Positions 1 through 9,240 are shown, counted from the first letter of the stretch. The stretch: 64,000 nucleotides of DNA from Streptomyces violaceoruber (GCA_000720805.1 JODI01000021.1:50603-114602); one strand, 5' to 3'. Translations and numbers: made by a program. Notes: generated by a model from the letters alone, not told the origin.

Positions 1-167
1 GCGATACGATCCCCGTCTGGGGCTATCCGTCCGGCCAGCGCCAGCTCCACTAGCTGCGCTCCGGCCAGACCAAGGTCGAGCGACTGCGGCTGTGCGGTGG
101 TACCCGTGGTCGGGTCCAACGCCAGCAGAAGAAGCTCCTCCGGAATACTTCTGCGGCTCCTGCCCAT
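1..167 (-). CDS. GPP34-family (Golgi phosphoprotein 3-like) protein, N-terminal part only
   Basis: Reading the minus strand from ATG at 167 gives MGRSRRSIPEELLLLALDPT and continues open to the window edge (55 codons). The start IPEELLLLAL followed by a hydrophobic LGLAGAQLVELALAGRIA stretch is typical of actinobacterial GPP34-domain proteins, which bind phosphoinositide-like head groups in eukaryotes and are of unknown role in Streptomyces. A GGGGAGG Shine-Dalgarno lies about 8 bases upstream of this ATG. A second ATG at 171 is in another frame and would not give this peptide. The remainder lies outside the window, so length and C-terminal domain cannot be judged. Confidence 0.7.
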   Translation of the reverse strand, partial: MGRSRRSIPEELLLLALDPTTGTTAQPQSLDLGLAGAQLVELALAGRIAPDGDRI

Positions 168-247
168 CCATGCCTCCCCGCGTGGATGAATGACAGGGTG
201 ACCCCTCTCACATTGGTCTGTCGAGGGTGCGTGACCTGTTTGTAAGG

Positions 248-282
248 GAACCGGTAGGTATGTCGTTCTCGTCTACCGGTTC
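248..282. repeat. Inverted repeat in divergent promoter region
   Basis: Perfect 10-bp arms (GAACCGGTAG at 248-257 and CTACCGGTTC at 273-282) enclose a 15-base spacer in the divergent intergenic region between the GPP34 gene and the carboxypeptidase gene. It could be a regulator site or an mRNA hairpin in the carboxypeptidase leader; it lacks a U-tract, so a terminator is less likely. Confidence 0.45.
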
Positions 283-404
283 AGCCAAGCCCGCACACAG
301 GACACTGGTACATGGTTCGGACATCGCTTCCCAGCGGTGTCCCGGGCGGCTTTTCACGGTTCGGTAGCCGCACGGAGGTCGTGTGGCGCATGGAGGAGGC
401 ATCG

Positions 405-3400
405 GTGGCGGGCGAGTCCCCCGACAGGTCGAAGCAGCACGAGTCGTCGGCAGAAGCGACGTCGGGGAGCGCGGGTCCGGTTCCCGAGGCCAGGCACGAG
501 ACGAGCGCGCCCCGCGACCCCCGGCTGGCGGTGGCCCGCGAGTCGTCGCCGAGGTCGGCGTCGAGTTCACGGGGAGGCGTCGATACGGCGACGAGGGTGC
601 TGTCGGTGCGCGAACTCGCGGAGGCGACGGAACACTCCGTGGGAGCCGGAGCTGCCACGGACACCGAGGCGGATGCGGATGCGGACGCGGACGCGGATTC
701 CGCCGAGGGCGGCTCGGGCGCGGCTGATGCCTCCGGCGACGGCTCGGACGCTTCCGACGCGCGGGGCGCGGACGAGGACGGGGGCGGGGACGGGGACGGG
801 GACCGTGACGGTGCCGACGTGGAGACGGCTGACGCCTCCGATGCCGCCGCTTCCACCGCTTCTGGGGCTTCCGAGGGCCGCGACGATGCCGATGCGGGCG
901 GGGACGACCGGCTGCGGGACGCTGTGGCCGCGTGGGTGAAGTCGGCGGACGAGAAGCCGACGGCTGCCACCGAAGACGCCGACGAGGCGGCCACGGGGGC
1001 CGTTGAGGGCGAGCAGGAGGCTGCTGGAGCCGCTGAGGGCGCTGGGGAGGTCCAGGAGGGCTCCGAGGAGTCCCAGGGCGCGCAGGACGCCGTAGCGCCC
1101 GTGGAGGACGGTGTGGAGCCCGAGGCCGAGGACTCCGGGGACGCCGACGCGGCAACGGACGCCGACGCGGACGCGGGTGCGTCTCCGGCCGAGGGTGCCA
1201 GGACGGTCGCACCGGCGGCCGCGGCTGCGGACTCGGCGAAGGCCGATCACGAGGCCGCCGCGGACTCCGAGTCGACGACCAGTGCGGCTGCGGAGGCCGC
1301 CGCCACGCCGGATGAGGCAGAAGCCTCGGCCGACACCGAAACCGAGGACGACAGCGACACCGCAGCCGAGGACGACGACACCGACGCCGGGACTGACGCG
1401 GCAGGCGACACCGAGCCCGAGGCCGGTACCGACACCGAGACCCCGGCCGACGCCTCCGCCGACACCGACAGCGACACCGCAGCCGAGGACGACGACACCG
1501 ACGCCGGGACTGACGCGGCGGGCGACACCGAGCCCGAGGCCGAAACCGACTCTCCTGGCGCCGACGCCGACACCGGGACCCCGGCCGACAGCGACAGCGA
1601 CACCGCCCCCGAGGACGAGCCCGGCGATCGGGTAGGCAAGGACTCCGCCTCCGCCGGCACGGAGGACGCGGACGCAAAGATCGCCGACGCAAAGACAACC
1701 GAAGCCGACACCGACACCGATACCGAAGGCGAAGGCGAAGGCGCCGACGCCGCCGAACGCGCCGAAGACCCCCGTGTCCCCAAGGACGCCGTGTCCGACG
1801 CCCCGCCCGTCGATCAGCCCACCGCCGTCTTCAAGGCGCCCCGGCCCTCCGCGCCTGCCGTGGATCAGCCGACGACCATGCTGAAGTTCGGTGGGGCGGG
1901 TACGGCCGAGAAGGGCCAGGAGGCCGACAAGGGCCGTGAGCCCGAGCCGCGGCCCGTGCCCGAGGCCGAGCGGACCAGTAAGTTCGTCGCGTTGAAGCCG
2001 TTGGACGATCCCGCGACGCGCAAGCCGAAGGCGGCCGACGCCACCACCGCGCTGCCGCGAGTACAGCGGACACCCGACGTCACCTCGCCCGTGCCGCAGG
2101 TCGGGCCGGAGCGGACGACCCAGCAGCCGTTGCCGCCGAAGCCGCCGCTGGATCTGCTGGCGGAGCTGACGAACACGCCGCCGCCCCCGGACACGCCGGT
2201 CCGTACGGCGATCCGCCGGGTCAAGATCTGGACCCCGCTGGTGCTGCTGCTGGCGGTCGTGTTCGCGGTCGCGCAGGCCGCACGCCCGCTGCCGACCCCC
2301 GAGCTCCAGCTCACCGCCGAGGACAGCTACACCTTCCAGGGCGCCAAGGGCGACCTGCCCTGGCCGGCCGACGGGCAGGCCGCTCTGGACGTGCAGGGCA
2401 TCGGCAGCTTCGGCTCGTCCGGTGAGCAGCGGCCCGTGCCGATCGCCAGTGTCGCCAAGGTCATGACCGCGTACCTCATCCTGCGTGACCATCCGCTGAA
2501 GAGCGGTGCCGCCGGTCCGAAGATCCCGATCGACCAGGCCGCGCAGGACCAGTCGAAGGCCGGCCAGGAGTCGACCGTCGACGTGACCAAGGGCGACTCG
2601 CTCTCCCAGCGGGAGGCCCTGCAGAGCATCCTGATCGCGTCCGCGAACAACATCGCGCGCCTGCTCGCCCGCTGGGACGCCGGTTCCGAGAAGGCGTTCG
2701 TGAGCAAGATGAACGCCGCCGCCAAAGACCTCGGCATGACCAACACGACGTACACCGACCCGTCGGGCCTGAACAACACCACCGTCTCCACCGCCGTGGA
2801 CCAGGTGAAGCTGGCCAAGGCCGCGATGACGGAGCCCGCCTTCCGCGAGGTCGCGGCGATGATGTCGTACGACGACTACAAGGGTGTCAACCACTCCAAC
2901 TGGAACCAGCTGGTCGGCAAGAACGACGTCGTCGGCATCAAGACCGGCACCACCACCTCCGCCCTCGGGAACCTCGTGTTCGCGGCGAAGAAGGAGGTCG
3001 GCGGGGAGACCCGGACCATCGTCGGCGCGGTGGTGCGGCAGCCCGCGGGTGGTCCGGAGAACACCATCCTCAGCGCCGCGCTGGACGCCGGCGACAAGCT
3101 CATCCGGGCCGCGCAGGGCGAGCTGAAGTCCGCGACGATCCTGAAGAAGGGCGATGTCGTCGGGTACGCCGACGACGGGCTCGGCGGCCGGACCCCGGTC
3201 GTCGCCACCAAGGACGTCACGGCCGTCGGCTGGGCCGGCCTGACCGTGAAGCTGACCTTCGCCGCCGACGACCTTCCGCACACGGCGAAGGCCGGCACCC
3301 AGGTGGGCTCGCTCACCGTCGGTGACGGATCCGGCAGCGCGGTCAAGGTCCCGGTCGCCCTCCAGCAGGACCTCGTGGAGCCGGGCTTCACGGACAAGTT

Positions 3401-3416
3401 GACGCGCCTCGGCTGA
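405..3416 (+). CDS. D-alanyl-D-alanine carboxypeptidase (low-molecular-weight PBP) with very long acidic N-terminal extension
   Basis: Peptidoglycan-trimming serine hydrolase, about 1003 aa. The start is taken as GTG at 405 because GGAGGAGG at 392-399 sits 5 bases before it; ATG at 312 or 390 are alternatives. Residues 1 to about 540 are low-complexity, rich in Asp, Ala, Glu and Thr, and cytoplasmic by topology. A single membrane segment (IWTPLVLLLAVVFAVAQAA, about 608-626) then anchors the periplasm-side catalytic domain. All three active-site motifs are present: SVAK (682-685), SAN (746-748) and KTG (846-848). Normal carboxypeptidases of this family are 300-450 aa, so more than half of this protein is extension. 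Within it a 76-bp unit is repeated 117 bp apart (1350-1425 and 1467-1542). The extension may act as an intracellular docking or charge domain, which is inference. By memory it matches the S. coelicolor SCO4439 position. Confidence 0.9.
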   Translation: MAGESPDRSKQHESSAEATSGSAGPVPEARHETSAPRDPRLAVARESSPRSASSSRGGVDTATRVLSVRELAEATEHSVGAGAATDTEADADADADADSAEGGSGAADASGDGSDASDARGADEDGGGDGDGDRDGADVETADASDAAASTASGASEGRDDADAGGDDRLRDAVAAWVKSADEKPTAATEDADEAATGAVEGEQEAAGAAEGAGEVQEGSEESQGAQDAVAPVEDGVEPEAEDSGDADAATDADADAGASPAEGARTVAPAAAAADSAKADHEAAADSESTTSAAAEAAATPDEAEASADTETEDDSDTAAEDDDTDAGTDAAGDTEPEAGTDTETPADASADTDSDTAAEDDDTDAGTDAAGDTEPEAETDSPGADADTGTPADSDSDTAPEDEPGDRVGKDSASAGTEDADAKIADAKTTEADTDTDTEGEGEGADAAERAEDPRVPKDAVSDAPPVDQPTAVFKAPRPSAPAVDQPTTMLKFGGAGTAEKGQEADKGREPEPRPVPEAERTSKFVALKPLDDPATRKPKAADATTALPRVQRTPDVTSPVPQVGPERTTQQPLPPKPPLDLLAELTNTPPPPDTPVRTAIRRVKIWTPLVLLLAVVFAVAQAARPLPTPELQLTAEDSYTFQGAKGDLPWPADGQAALDVQGIGSFGSSGEQRPVPIASVAKVMTAYLILRDHPLKSGAAGPKIPIDQAAQDQSKAGQESTVDVTKGDSLSQREALQSILIASANNIARLLARWDAGSEKAFVSKMNAAAKDLGMTNTTYTDPSGLNNTTVSTAVDQVKLAKAAMTEPAFREVAAMMSYDDYKGVNHSNWNQLVGKNDVVGIKTGTTTSALGNLVFAAKKEVGGETRTIVGAVVRQPAGGPENTILSAALDAGDKLIRAAQGELKSATILKKGDVVGYADDGLGGRTPVVATKDVTAVGWAGLTVKLTFAADDLPHTAKAGTQVGSLTVGDGSGSAVKVPVALQQDLVEPGFTDKLTRLG
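1350..1542 (+). repeat. Direct repeat inside the acidic domain (76 bp, offset 117 bp)
   Basis: Bases 1350-1425 and 1467-1542 are nearly identical (one mismatch seen) and both encode SDTAAEDDDTDAGTDAAGD followed by TEPEA. The offset of 117 bp is a multiple of three, so the frame is kept. This is a recent in-frame duplication in the extension of the carboxypeptidase. Confidence 0.85.
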
Positions 3417-3438
3417 AACAGGTGAAGAAAGCCCGCCT

Positions 3439-3486
3439 CGCACCCCGTCGACCGGAACCCGTCCCGGTTCCCGTCGGCGGGGTGCG
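3439..3486 (+). terminator. Nested stem-loop terminator after the carboxypeptidase gene
   Basis: Outer arms CGCACCCCG (3439-3447) and CGGGGTGCG (3478-3486) enclose inner arms GGAACC (3454-3459) and GGTTCC (3466-3471). It lies 22 bases after the stop codon, a position typical of Streptomyces intrinsic terminators, which often lack a U-tract. Confidence 0.6.
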
Positions 3487-3623
3487 TGCTAGCGTCACGA
3501 AACGGGCCAGTAGCCGCTGACGGGACGCGGTCACAGAACCCGGGAAGACGCACGCGGCCGGCACCACACGGGGACGGGACACGGCCGGGAACAGAAGACG
3601 GGACCCACGGGGAGTGCCTTCAG

Positions 3624-5693
3624 GTGGCCACAGCGGAGCCGACACGCGCCGACGACACCGAACCGGGCCCGGGAGCCGGCCCGCGAATACGCATGCCCGA
3701 GGCCCCGAGCGACAACGGCGGTACCGGTACGGACAGTGCCGACAGGCCCGGTACCGATGGTGCCGACACCGGTAGATCCGGTCTCGACATGCCTGGTACC
3801 GACAGGCCCGGTACCGGGAGCGCCGGTACCACCAGCGCCGACACGGGTAGTGCCGATGCCGGAAGTGCCGACTCCGGAAATGCCGATGCCGGTGGTTCCG
3901 GCACCGGCGATGCCGAGGGCGCCCCGGCCGCCGCGTCGGGGTTCGTCGCCGGTCGGGTCGCCGGCCTCGCCGCCGCCTTCGACGGCCTCCGCGCGTGGGG
4001 GCGGAGCCATCCGGTCCTCTTCCTCACCGCCCTCTCCGGCGTGCTGCACATCGTCTGGTTCTTCACCTTCGCGAACAGCGGCGGCGATCTCGCCGCGCAG
4101 GACGCCTGGGCCGAGTTCGTCGGGCGGCACCCGGACTCGGCGTACAACCTCGCCTGGTACGGCGGCATGCACCCGGTGTCGTACAGCGTGGTGTCGCCGT
4201 ATCTGATGTCGGTGCTCGGCGTCCGTACGACGATGATGATCGCGGGGACGTTCTCGGCGACCCTGCTGATGCTGATCCTCGTGCGCAGCAAGCCGGTCAG
4301 GCATCCGCTGTGGCCCGCCCTGGCGGGCGTGTTCGCCTTCCTCTGCAACGCGGTGTCCGGGCGGGTGACCTTCGGGCTGGGCACGATGTTCGCGCTGGGC
4401 GCGGTCGCCGCCGTGTTCTGCTGGCCGTACCACTTGCGTTACAAGCGCTGGGCCAAGGCGTGGTGCGCGGCTCCGCTGGCCGCACTGGCCACCATGTCCT
4501 CGCCGGTCGCGGGCCTGTTCGTGGGGCTGGTGGCGGTCGCGCTGTTCCTGCAGAAGCGGCGGCCGGGCGCCTGGGCACTGGGCCTCGCGCCGGCGGCCGT
4601 CGTGGCGGTGTCGGCCTGGCTGTTCCCGTTCTCCGGCACCCAGCCGATGTCGTTCTTCACGGCACTGCTGCCGCTGGCGTACGCGGCCGCCATCTACGCC
4701 CTGGTGCCGCGCGAGTGGACGACCGTGCGGATCACGTCAGCCGTGTACGGGCTGTCGGTGCTGCTGGTGTGGCTGATCAGCTCCCAGATCGGCTCGAACA
4801 TCACCCGGCTGCCGATGCTGTTCGCGGGGGTCGCGCTGTTGGCGGCGCTGCCGTTCACGGTGCCGCGCTCGCGCAGGTGGTACGCGATCGTGGTGGCCTT
4901 CGCCGGGTTCGTCGTATGGATCGGGGTCAAGTCGGTCATCGACATCATTCACACGACCCCGGCGGCGTCCTGGGCGCGTGAGCTCGCGCCGCTGGTCAAC
5001 GAGTTTCAGGAGGTCGGCGCGGAGAAGGGCCGGGTCGAGGTCGTGCCCGCCCGCTCGCACCGCGAGGCCTCCGCGCTCGCCCCGTACGTGAACCTGGCCC
5101 GCGGCTGGAACCGGCAGGCCGACATGGAGCGCAACCCCCTCTTCTACGACGACACCCTCAACTCCGCGAACTACCATGACTGGCTGCAGCGCTGGGCCGT
5201 GCACTTCGTGGTGCTGCCGAAGGACGAGCCGGACGGTGACGGCGGCGAGCGGGAGCGGGAGCTCGTGCAGCGGGGGATGCCGTATCTGAAGCAGATCTGG
5301 GGCGACGCGAACTGGCAGCTGTTCCGGGTGACCGACCCGGCGCCGCTCGCCGAGCCGAACGCGGTCGTGGATCGGGCGGCGCAGGGTGAGCTGACCATGC
5401 ACGTGAAGAAGGCGGGCCGGATCCGCATCAAGATCCCGTATTCGCCGTGGCTGAGCATCGTCGACGCGGAGGGCAACAAGCTGAAGCCGCCGCAGGAGAC
5501 GAAGGCGTCCAAGAACCGTCCCGACGGCTCCGTGAAGACGTACGACAACGTCAATGGGTGTCTGATGGAGACGGAGGAGGACGCGGAGGGGGATCAGTGG
5601 ACGATGCTGGTCGCGCCGAAGGCCGGGACGTATCGGTTGGCGGCGCCGTACACCCTGCCGCGGGGCACGCCGTGTCCGGACGAGTTGAAGTGA
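3624..5693 (+). CDS. Polytopic membrane protein with extracytoplasmic C-terminal domain (MFS/GT-C-like, function unknown)
   Basis: About 689 aa from GTG at 3624, preceded by GGGGAG; an upstream in-frame start at 3486 would add residues unlike the rest. Residues 1 to about 110 are low complexity with degenerate five-residue repeats rich in Gly, Thr, Ser, Ala and Asp. There follow about ten hydrophobic segments, beginning with HPVLFLTALSGVLHIVWFF and ending with WYAIVVAFAGFVVWIGV. After these comes a soluble domain of about 250 residues (from ASWARELAPLVNEF) that includes a WLQRWAVHFVVLPKDEP stretch and a beta-rich end. Such proteins are often auto-annotated as MFS transporters, but the motif AWYGGMHPVSYSVVSPYL and the exported C-terminal domain fit GT-C type glycosyltransferase-like membrane proteins equally well. 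No catalytic residue can be assigned. Confidence 0.75.
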   Translation: MATAEPTRADDTEPGPGAGPRIRMPEAPSDNGGTGTDSADRPGTDGADTGRSGLDMPGTDRPGTGSAGTTSADTGSADAGSADSGNADAGGSGTGDAEGAPAAASGFVAGRVAGLAAAFDGLRAWGRSHPVLFLTALSGVLHIVWFFTFANSGGDLAAQDAWAEFVGRHPDSAYNLAWYGGMHPVSYSVVSPYLMSVLGVRTTMMIAGTFSATLLMLILVRSKPVRHPLWPALAGVFAFLCNAVSGRVTFGLGTMFALGAVAAVFCWPYHLRYKRWAKAWCAAPLAALATMSSPVAGLFVGLVAVALFLQKRRPGAWALGLAPAAVVAVSAWLFPFSGTQPMSFFTALLPLAYAAAIYALVPREWTTVRITSAVYGLSVLLVWLISSQIGSNITRLPMLFAGVALLAALPFTVPRSRRWYAIVVAFAGFVVWIGVKSVIDIIHTTPAASWARELAPLVNEFQEVGAEKGRVEVVPARSHREASALAPYVNLARGWNRQADMERNPLFYDDTLNSANYHDWLQRWAVHFVVLPKDEPDGDGGERERELVQRGMPYLKQIWGDANWQLFRVTDPAPLAEPNAVVDRAAQGELTMHVKKAGRIRIKIPYSPWLSIVDAEGNKLKPPQETKASKNRPDGSVKTYDNVNGCLMETEEDAEGDQWTMLVAPKAGTYRLAAPYTLPRGTPCPDELK

Positions 5694-5735
5694 CCGTCCC
5701 TGTCGGGCGGGGAGCGGCCGCTCGGCACTTGAAGG

Positions 5736-6575
5736 TCACCGCAGCTGGTCCACGTACCGGTCCGTCCCCGGAACCGTGGGGATGAACGGCGCCAGGAGCT
5801 CCAGCCGCCCCAGCCCCGACTCCCCCACCGTCTTCTCCAAGCCGCCGAAGTGGTCCTCCCAGCACTCCCGTGGATCCGTCTCCAGGAACCACAGCAGGGT
5901 CAGGCGGGTGTCGACGCCCTCGACCTGTTTGACGTACGTCATGCGGTCGCCGGGGAGCGGGGTGGGGCGGAAGACGGTCACCAGCGCCGTCGGGGAGCCC
6001 GCCAGCCGTTTCGGGAGGTGGCGGGAGACCAGCCACTCCAGCAACCGGGCGCGCTGCTCGGCCGATTCCGTGTCGACCACCTGGAGGACGAGTCCGCGGT
6101 AGGGGTGGTCGAGGGCGTGGAAGTCCCTCGGCCCCGCGGCTCCGTCGCGGTAGACCGTCGCCTCGTGGTCCTGGAACGCGGTGAAGACGTGGGTGCGGTC
6201 GCGGTAGACGCGGCCGTCGCGGTTGAGGCGTTTGTTGATGGCGACGGTCCAGCGCATGTGGTCGTCGTAGCGGCCGTCGGTGACCCAGTAGGTGGAGAGG
6301 TAGCAGCCGGCGGTGACCGGTTCGGCGACGGCCGACTTCTCGGGGCGGCGCAGGAGTTGCAGGTCCCGGGTGGCGACCCAGCGGCGGCCGGCGTACATCC
6401 AGGGCATGGCCATCGCCCCGGCGTAGTAGTGGTCGTCCTCGTACCAGCGGTTGTACGCGTACTCGTGGCCCGGGTGCGGCTCGACCATGGTGATCAGAGC
6501 GTGGCCGGGGCGGACTCCGTACGGTCCTACGGCGGCCAGGTCGGCGTACGTCTCGCTGCGGGTGTCCTCGCTCAT
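5736..6575 (-). CDS. Conserved protein of unknown function, EthD/dimeric alpha-beta barrel-like
   Basis: 279 aa. The segment HALITMVEPHPGHEYAYNRW followed by YEDDHYYAGAM resembles the start of small EthD or ABM-type dimeric barrel domains, and a second similar half follows (GLVLQVVDTES). This suggests a duplicated ferredoxin-like fold. The gene is divergent from an SDR gene at 6656, and a perfect copy of the regulon operator (6612-6628) sits between them, so it belongs to the catabolic regulon of this window. Ethyl-tert-butyl ether and polyketide-cyclase relatives act on hydrophobic substrates; a role in handling the regulon's substrate is inference. I do not recognise a named family. Confidence 0.7.
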   Translation of the reverse strand: MSEDTRSETYADLAAVGPYGVRPGHALITMVEPHPGHEYAYNRWYEDDHYYAGAMAMPWMYAGRRWVATRDLQLLRRPEKSAVAEPVTAGCYLSTYWVTDGRYDDHMRWTVAINKRLNRDGRVYRDRTHVFTAFQDHEATVYRDGAAGPRDFHALDHPYRGLVLQVVDTESAEQRARLLEWLVSRHLPKRLAGSPTALVTVFRPTPLPGDRMTYVKQVEGVDTRLTLLWFLETDPRECWEDHFGGLEKTVGESGLGRLELLAPFIPTVPGTDRYVDQLR

Positions 6576-6611
6576 GCCCTTCCCCTTCCGTCCTCCTCCA
6601 CTGGCCCATAC

Positions 6612-6628
6612 TCTGACGCTCCGTCAGA
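6612..6628. promoter_or_regulatory. Regulon operator S1 (perfect)
   Basis: TCTGACGCTCCGTCAGA, a perfect 7-3-7 palindrome, in the 80-bp divergent region between the genes starting at 6575 (minus) and 6656 (plus). It lies 37 and 28 bases from the two start codons, the position expected of a repressor covering both promoters. Confidence 0.85.
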
Positions 6629-6655
6629 TAATGCGCCAGAGCCGGGAGGTCTCCG

Positions 6656-7444
6656 ATGTCACTGCTCGCGGGCAGGACCGTCGTCGTGTCAGGGGTCGGG
6701 GCCGGACTCGGTCACCAGGTCGCGGCGGCCGTCGTACGGGACGGGGGGAACGCGGTGCTGGGGGCGCGCACCGAGGCGAACCTCGCGAAGAGCGCGGCCG
6801 AGATCGATCCGGTCGGGACGAACACGGCGTACCGGGCGACGGACGTCAGGGACGAGGGGCAGTGCGAGGCGCTGGCCGGGCTGGCGCGGGAGCGGTTCGG
6901 GCGGGTCGACGCGGTGGTCCATGTGGCCGCCTGGGACAGCTACTTCGGCGGGCTCGAGGACGCCGACTTCACCACCTGGCAGTCGGTGATCGACGTGAAC
7001 CTGCTGGGGACGCTGCGGATGACGCGGGCCTGTCTGCCGGCGCTGAAGGCGGCGGGCGGCGGGGCGGTGGTGTTCATCGGGACGCAGTCGGCGGTGGCGG
7101 CCCCGTCGCAGGTGCGGCAGGCGGCGTACGCGGCGTCGAAGGGGGCGTTGACCAGCGCGATGTACTCGCTGGCACGGGAGTTGGGCCGGTACCGGATCCG
7201 GGTCAACACCGTGCTGCCGGGGTGGATGTGGGGGCCTCCGGTGCAGGCGTACGTGCAGTTCACCGCACAGACGGAAGGGGTGCCGGAGAGCGAGGTGCTG
7301 GACCGGCTGGCCGGGCGGATGGCGTTGCCCGAACTGGCCTCGGACGCGGATGTGGCGGACGCGGCGGTGTTCCTGGCCTCGGACCGGGCGCGGGCGATCA
7401 CCGGGCAGTCGCTGCTGGTCAACGCCGGGGAACTGATGCGCTGA
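6656..7444 (+). CDS. Short-chain dehydrogenase/reductase
   Basis: 262 aa with GGGAGG 8 bases before ATG. The Rossmann start is VVVSGVGAGLGHQVAAAVVR (glycine-rich TGxxxGxG variant with Ser-Gly-Val). The D-V-R element is at about residue 63, and the catalytic Ser-Tyr-Lys set shows as IGTQSA, then YAASKGAL. A C-terminal ALFL-type motif appears as AAVFLASDRARAITGQSLLV. It oxidises or reduces an alcohol/ketone with NAD(P). It is controlled by operator S1 and therefore grouped with the CoA/flavin catabolic genes downstream in the window. The exact substrate cannot be told. Confidence 0.88.
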   Translation: MSLLAGRTVVVSGVGAGLGHQVAAAVVRDGGNAVLGARTEANLAKSAAEIDPVGTNTAYRATDVRDEGQCEALAGLARERFGRVDAVVHVAAWDSYFGGLEDADFTTWQSVIDVNLLGTLRMTRACLPALKAAGGGAVVFIGTQSAVAAPSQVRQAAYAASKGALTSAMYSLARELGRYRIRVNTVLPGWMWGPPVQAYVQFTAQTEGVPESEVLDRLAGRMALPELASDADVADAAVFLASDRARAITGQSLLVNAGELMR

Positions 7445-7490
7445 CCTGACCTTTTTCAGCCATCCTCAGGGGATGACGTTCAGCCTCCTG

Positions 7491-7506
7491 GTTCATATGT
7501 GTGAAC
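7491..7506. promoter_or_regulatory. Palindrome upstream of the symporter gene
   Basis: GTTCATATGTGTGAAC, with six of eight base pairs symmetrical, lies in an unusually AT-rich leader (7490-7560) upstream of the sodium symporter gene. It is unlike the TCTGACG operators and may bind another regulator. Confidence 0.3.
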
Positions 7507-7626
7507 GCTGGACACCACACCGAACTATTTTACTACCTCTTGACCTTCCTCTTTCTTGCCGTGAGCATGCCCCCCAACCCAGAGTTCACATGCCTGATCC
7601 TGGCGGCGGACCCTGGAAGGAGGCCC

Positions 7627-9204
7627 ATGAACAGTCTCGACTGGGCCGTGCTCATCGGCTACTTCGGTGTGATGGTCGCGATCGGCCTCTGGTCGCACAA
7701 ACGCGTGGACAACGTCAGCGACTTCTTCACCGCCGGCGGCAAGATGCCCTGGTGGCTGTCCGGCATCTCCCATCACATGTCGGGCTACAGCGCGGTCATG
7801 TTCACCGGGTACGCGGGCATCGCCTACACCTATGGCGTGACCTCCTTCGTCACCTGGTCCTTCCCGATCGCCCTCGGCATCGCGATCGGCTCGAAACTGT
7901 TCGCGCCGCGCATCAACCGACTGCGCTCGCGCCTGCATGTTGCTTCCCCGCTCGAGTACCTGAAGAACCGTTACGACCTGAAGACCCAGCAGGCGCTCGC
8001 CTGGTCGGGCATGTTGCTGAAGATCGTGGACGTGGGCGCCAAGTGGGCCGCGATCGCGACCCTGTTGTCCGTGTTCACCGGGGTGTCCCTGAACCAGGGC
8101 ATCCTCATCACCGGCGCGATCACCGCCGTCTACTGCACGATCGGCGGCCTGTGGGCGGACGCGCTGACCGAACTCGGCCAGTTCATCATCCAGTTGCTGG
8201 CCGGCGTCTCGATGTTCGTCGCGGTCGTCCTGAAGCTGAACGACAAGGGCATCAGCTTCTTCGGCGCCTGGGACGAGCCCGCCCTGCAGGGCCACGGCAA
8301 GCCCCTGGTCGGCCCCTACGGCACGATCTTCCTGCTCGCCTTCCTCTTCATCAAGCTGTTCGAGTACAACGGCGGCATGCTCAACCAGGCCCAGCGCTAC
8401 ATGGCGACGAGCAGCCCGCACGAGGCCACCCGCTCGGCCCGGCTGTCCGCAATCCTCTGGCTGGTCTGGCCGGTCGTCCTCTTCTTCCCGATGTGGATGT
8501 CCCCGCTCCTGGTCCACGCCCAGAAGCCGGACGGCTCCGACTCGTACGGCCTGATGACCGAACAGCTTCTCCCCCACGGCCTGTTGGGCCTGGTCATCGT
8601 CGGCTTCTTCTCCCACACCATGGCGATGTGCTCCTCCGACGCCAACGCGATCGCCGCGGTCTTCACCCGGGACGTGGCTCCGGTGCTGTCGTCGCGGGCC
8701 CGAGCGTGGGGCTCACGCTCCGGCCTGATCGCGGCCCGGGTGACCACGGTCGTCTTCCTCGGCCTGTCCATGGCGGTGGCGACGCAGGTCAACTCCCCGG
8801 CGTTCAAGGACATCATCACCGTCGTCATCAAGTGGGTCGCCGGGCTCATGGGCCCGATCGCGATCCCGATGATGCTCGGCCTGCTGCGTCCCTTCCGCCG
8901 CTCCGGACCGACGGCGGCGCTCACCAGCTGGTCGATGGGTCTGCTGGCCTTCTGGCTGGTCAACTACCCGATCAACTGGAGCATCGACGGCGGCGTCCCG
9001 CTCGAGTACCAGGTCTCGATCCCGCTGGCCGTCTCCCTGGTCCTCTATATCCTCGTCGGCTTCCTGAAGCCGGAGGACACCCCGGACCGCCTGGCGATCA
9101 TCGAGAAGGTCAACACGGACGGCGACAGCAGCGCCGCGGCCGCGGTCCCGACGCCGGCGCCGGCGGGGGACGACGTGGTGGGGACGACCCCGGTGAAGGA
9201 CTGA
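7627..9204 (+). CDS. Sodium:solute symporter (SSS family)
   Basis: 525 aa from ATG at 7627, chosen because AAGGAGG lies 4-10 bases upstream; the longer frame from 7501 runs through the AT-rich leader. There are about 13 hydrophobic helices, beginning LDWAVLIGYFGVMVAIGLWS and followed by the family's early signature DFFTAGGKMPWWLSGISHHM. Residues DALTELGQFIIQL and the late SDANAIAAVFTRDV region also match SSS transporters. Members couple sodium entry to uptake of sugars, carboxylates or other small solutes; the sequence does not identify the substrate. A regulon operator was not found in its promoter, so it is probably controlled separately. Confidence 0.88.
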   Translation: MNSLDWAVLIGYFGVMVAIGLWSHKRVDNVSDFFTAGGKMPWWLSGISHHMSGYSAVMFTGYAGIAYTYGVTSFVTWSFPIALGIAIGSKLFAPRINRLRSRLHVASPLEYLKNRYDLKTQQALAWSGMLLKIVDVGAKWAAIATLLSVFTGVSLNQGILITGAITAVYCTIGGLWADALTELGQFIIQLLAGVSMFVAVVLKLNDKGISFFGAWDEPALQGHGKPLVGPYGTIFLLAFLFIKLFEYNGGMLNQAQRYMATSSPHEATRSARLSAILWLVWPVVLFFPMWMSPLLVHAQKPDGSDSYGLMTEQLLPHGLLGLVIVGFFSHTMAMCSSDANAIAAVFTRDVAPVLSSRARAWGSRSGLIAARVTTVVFLGLSMAVATQVNSPAFKDIITVVIKWVAGLMGPIAIPMMLGLLRPFRRSGPTAALTSWSMGLLAFWLVNYPINWSIDGGVPLEYQVSIPLAVSLVLYILVGFLKPEDTPDRLAIIEKVNTDGDSSAAAAVPTPAPAGDDVVGTTPVKD

Positions 9205-9240
9205 CCTACGGGTTCAGGCTTCGGGAACCTCGGGCTCCCG

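Noticed and set aside
260..367. 35-codon frame starting at ATG 260 before the carboxypeptidase gene
   Set aside because: There is no ribosome site, it overlaps the inverted repeat, and its codon use does not stand out.
567..3443. Long open frames on the minus strand and other frames of the carboxypeptidase gene
   Set aside because: They arise from the repetitive GC-rich coding strand; the proteins are Arg/Gly-rich with no recognisable domain, whereas the plus frame has all catalytic motifs.
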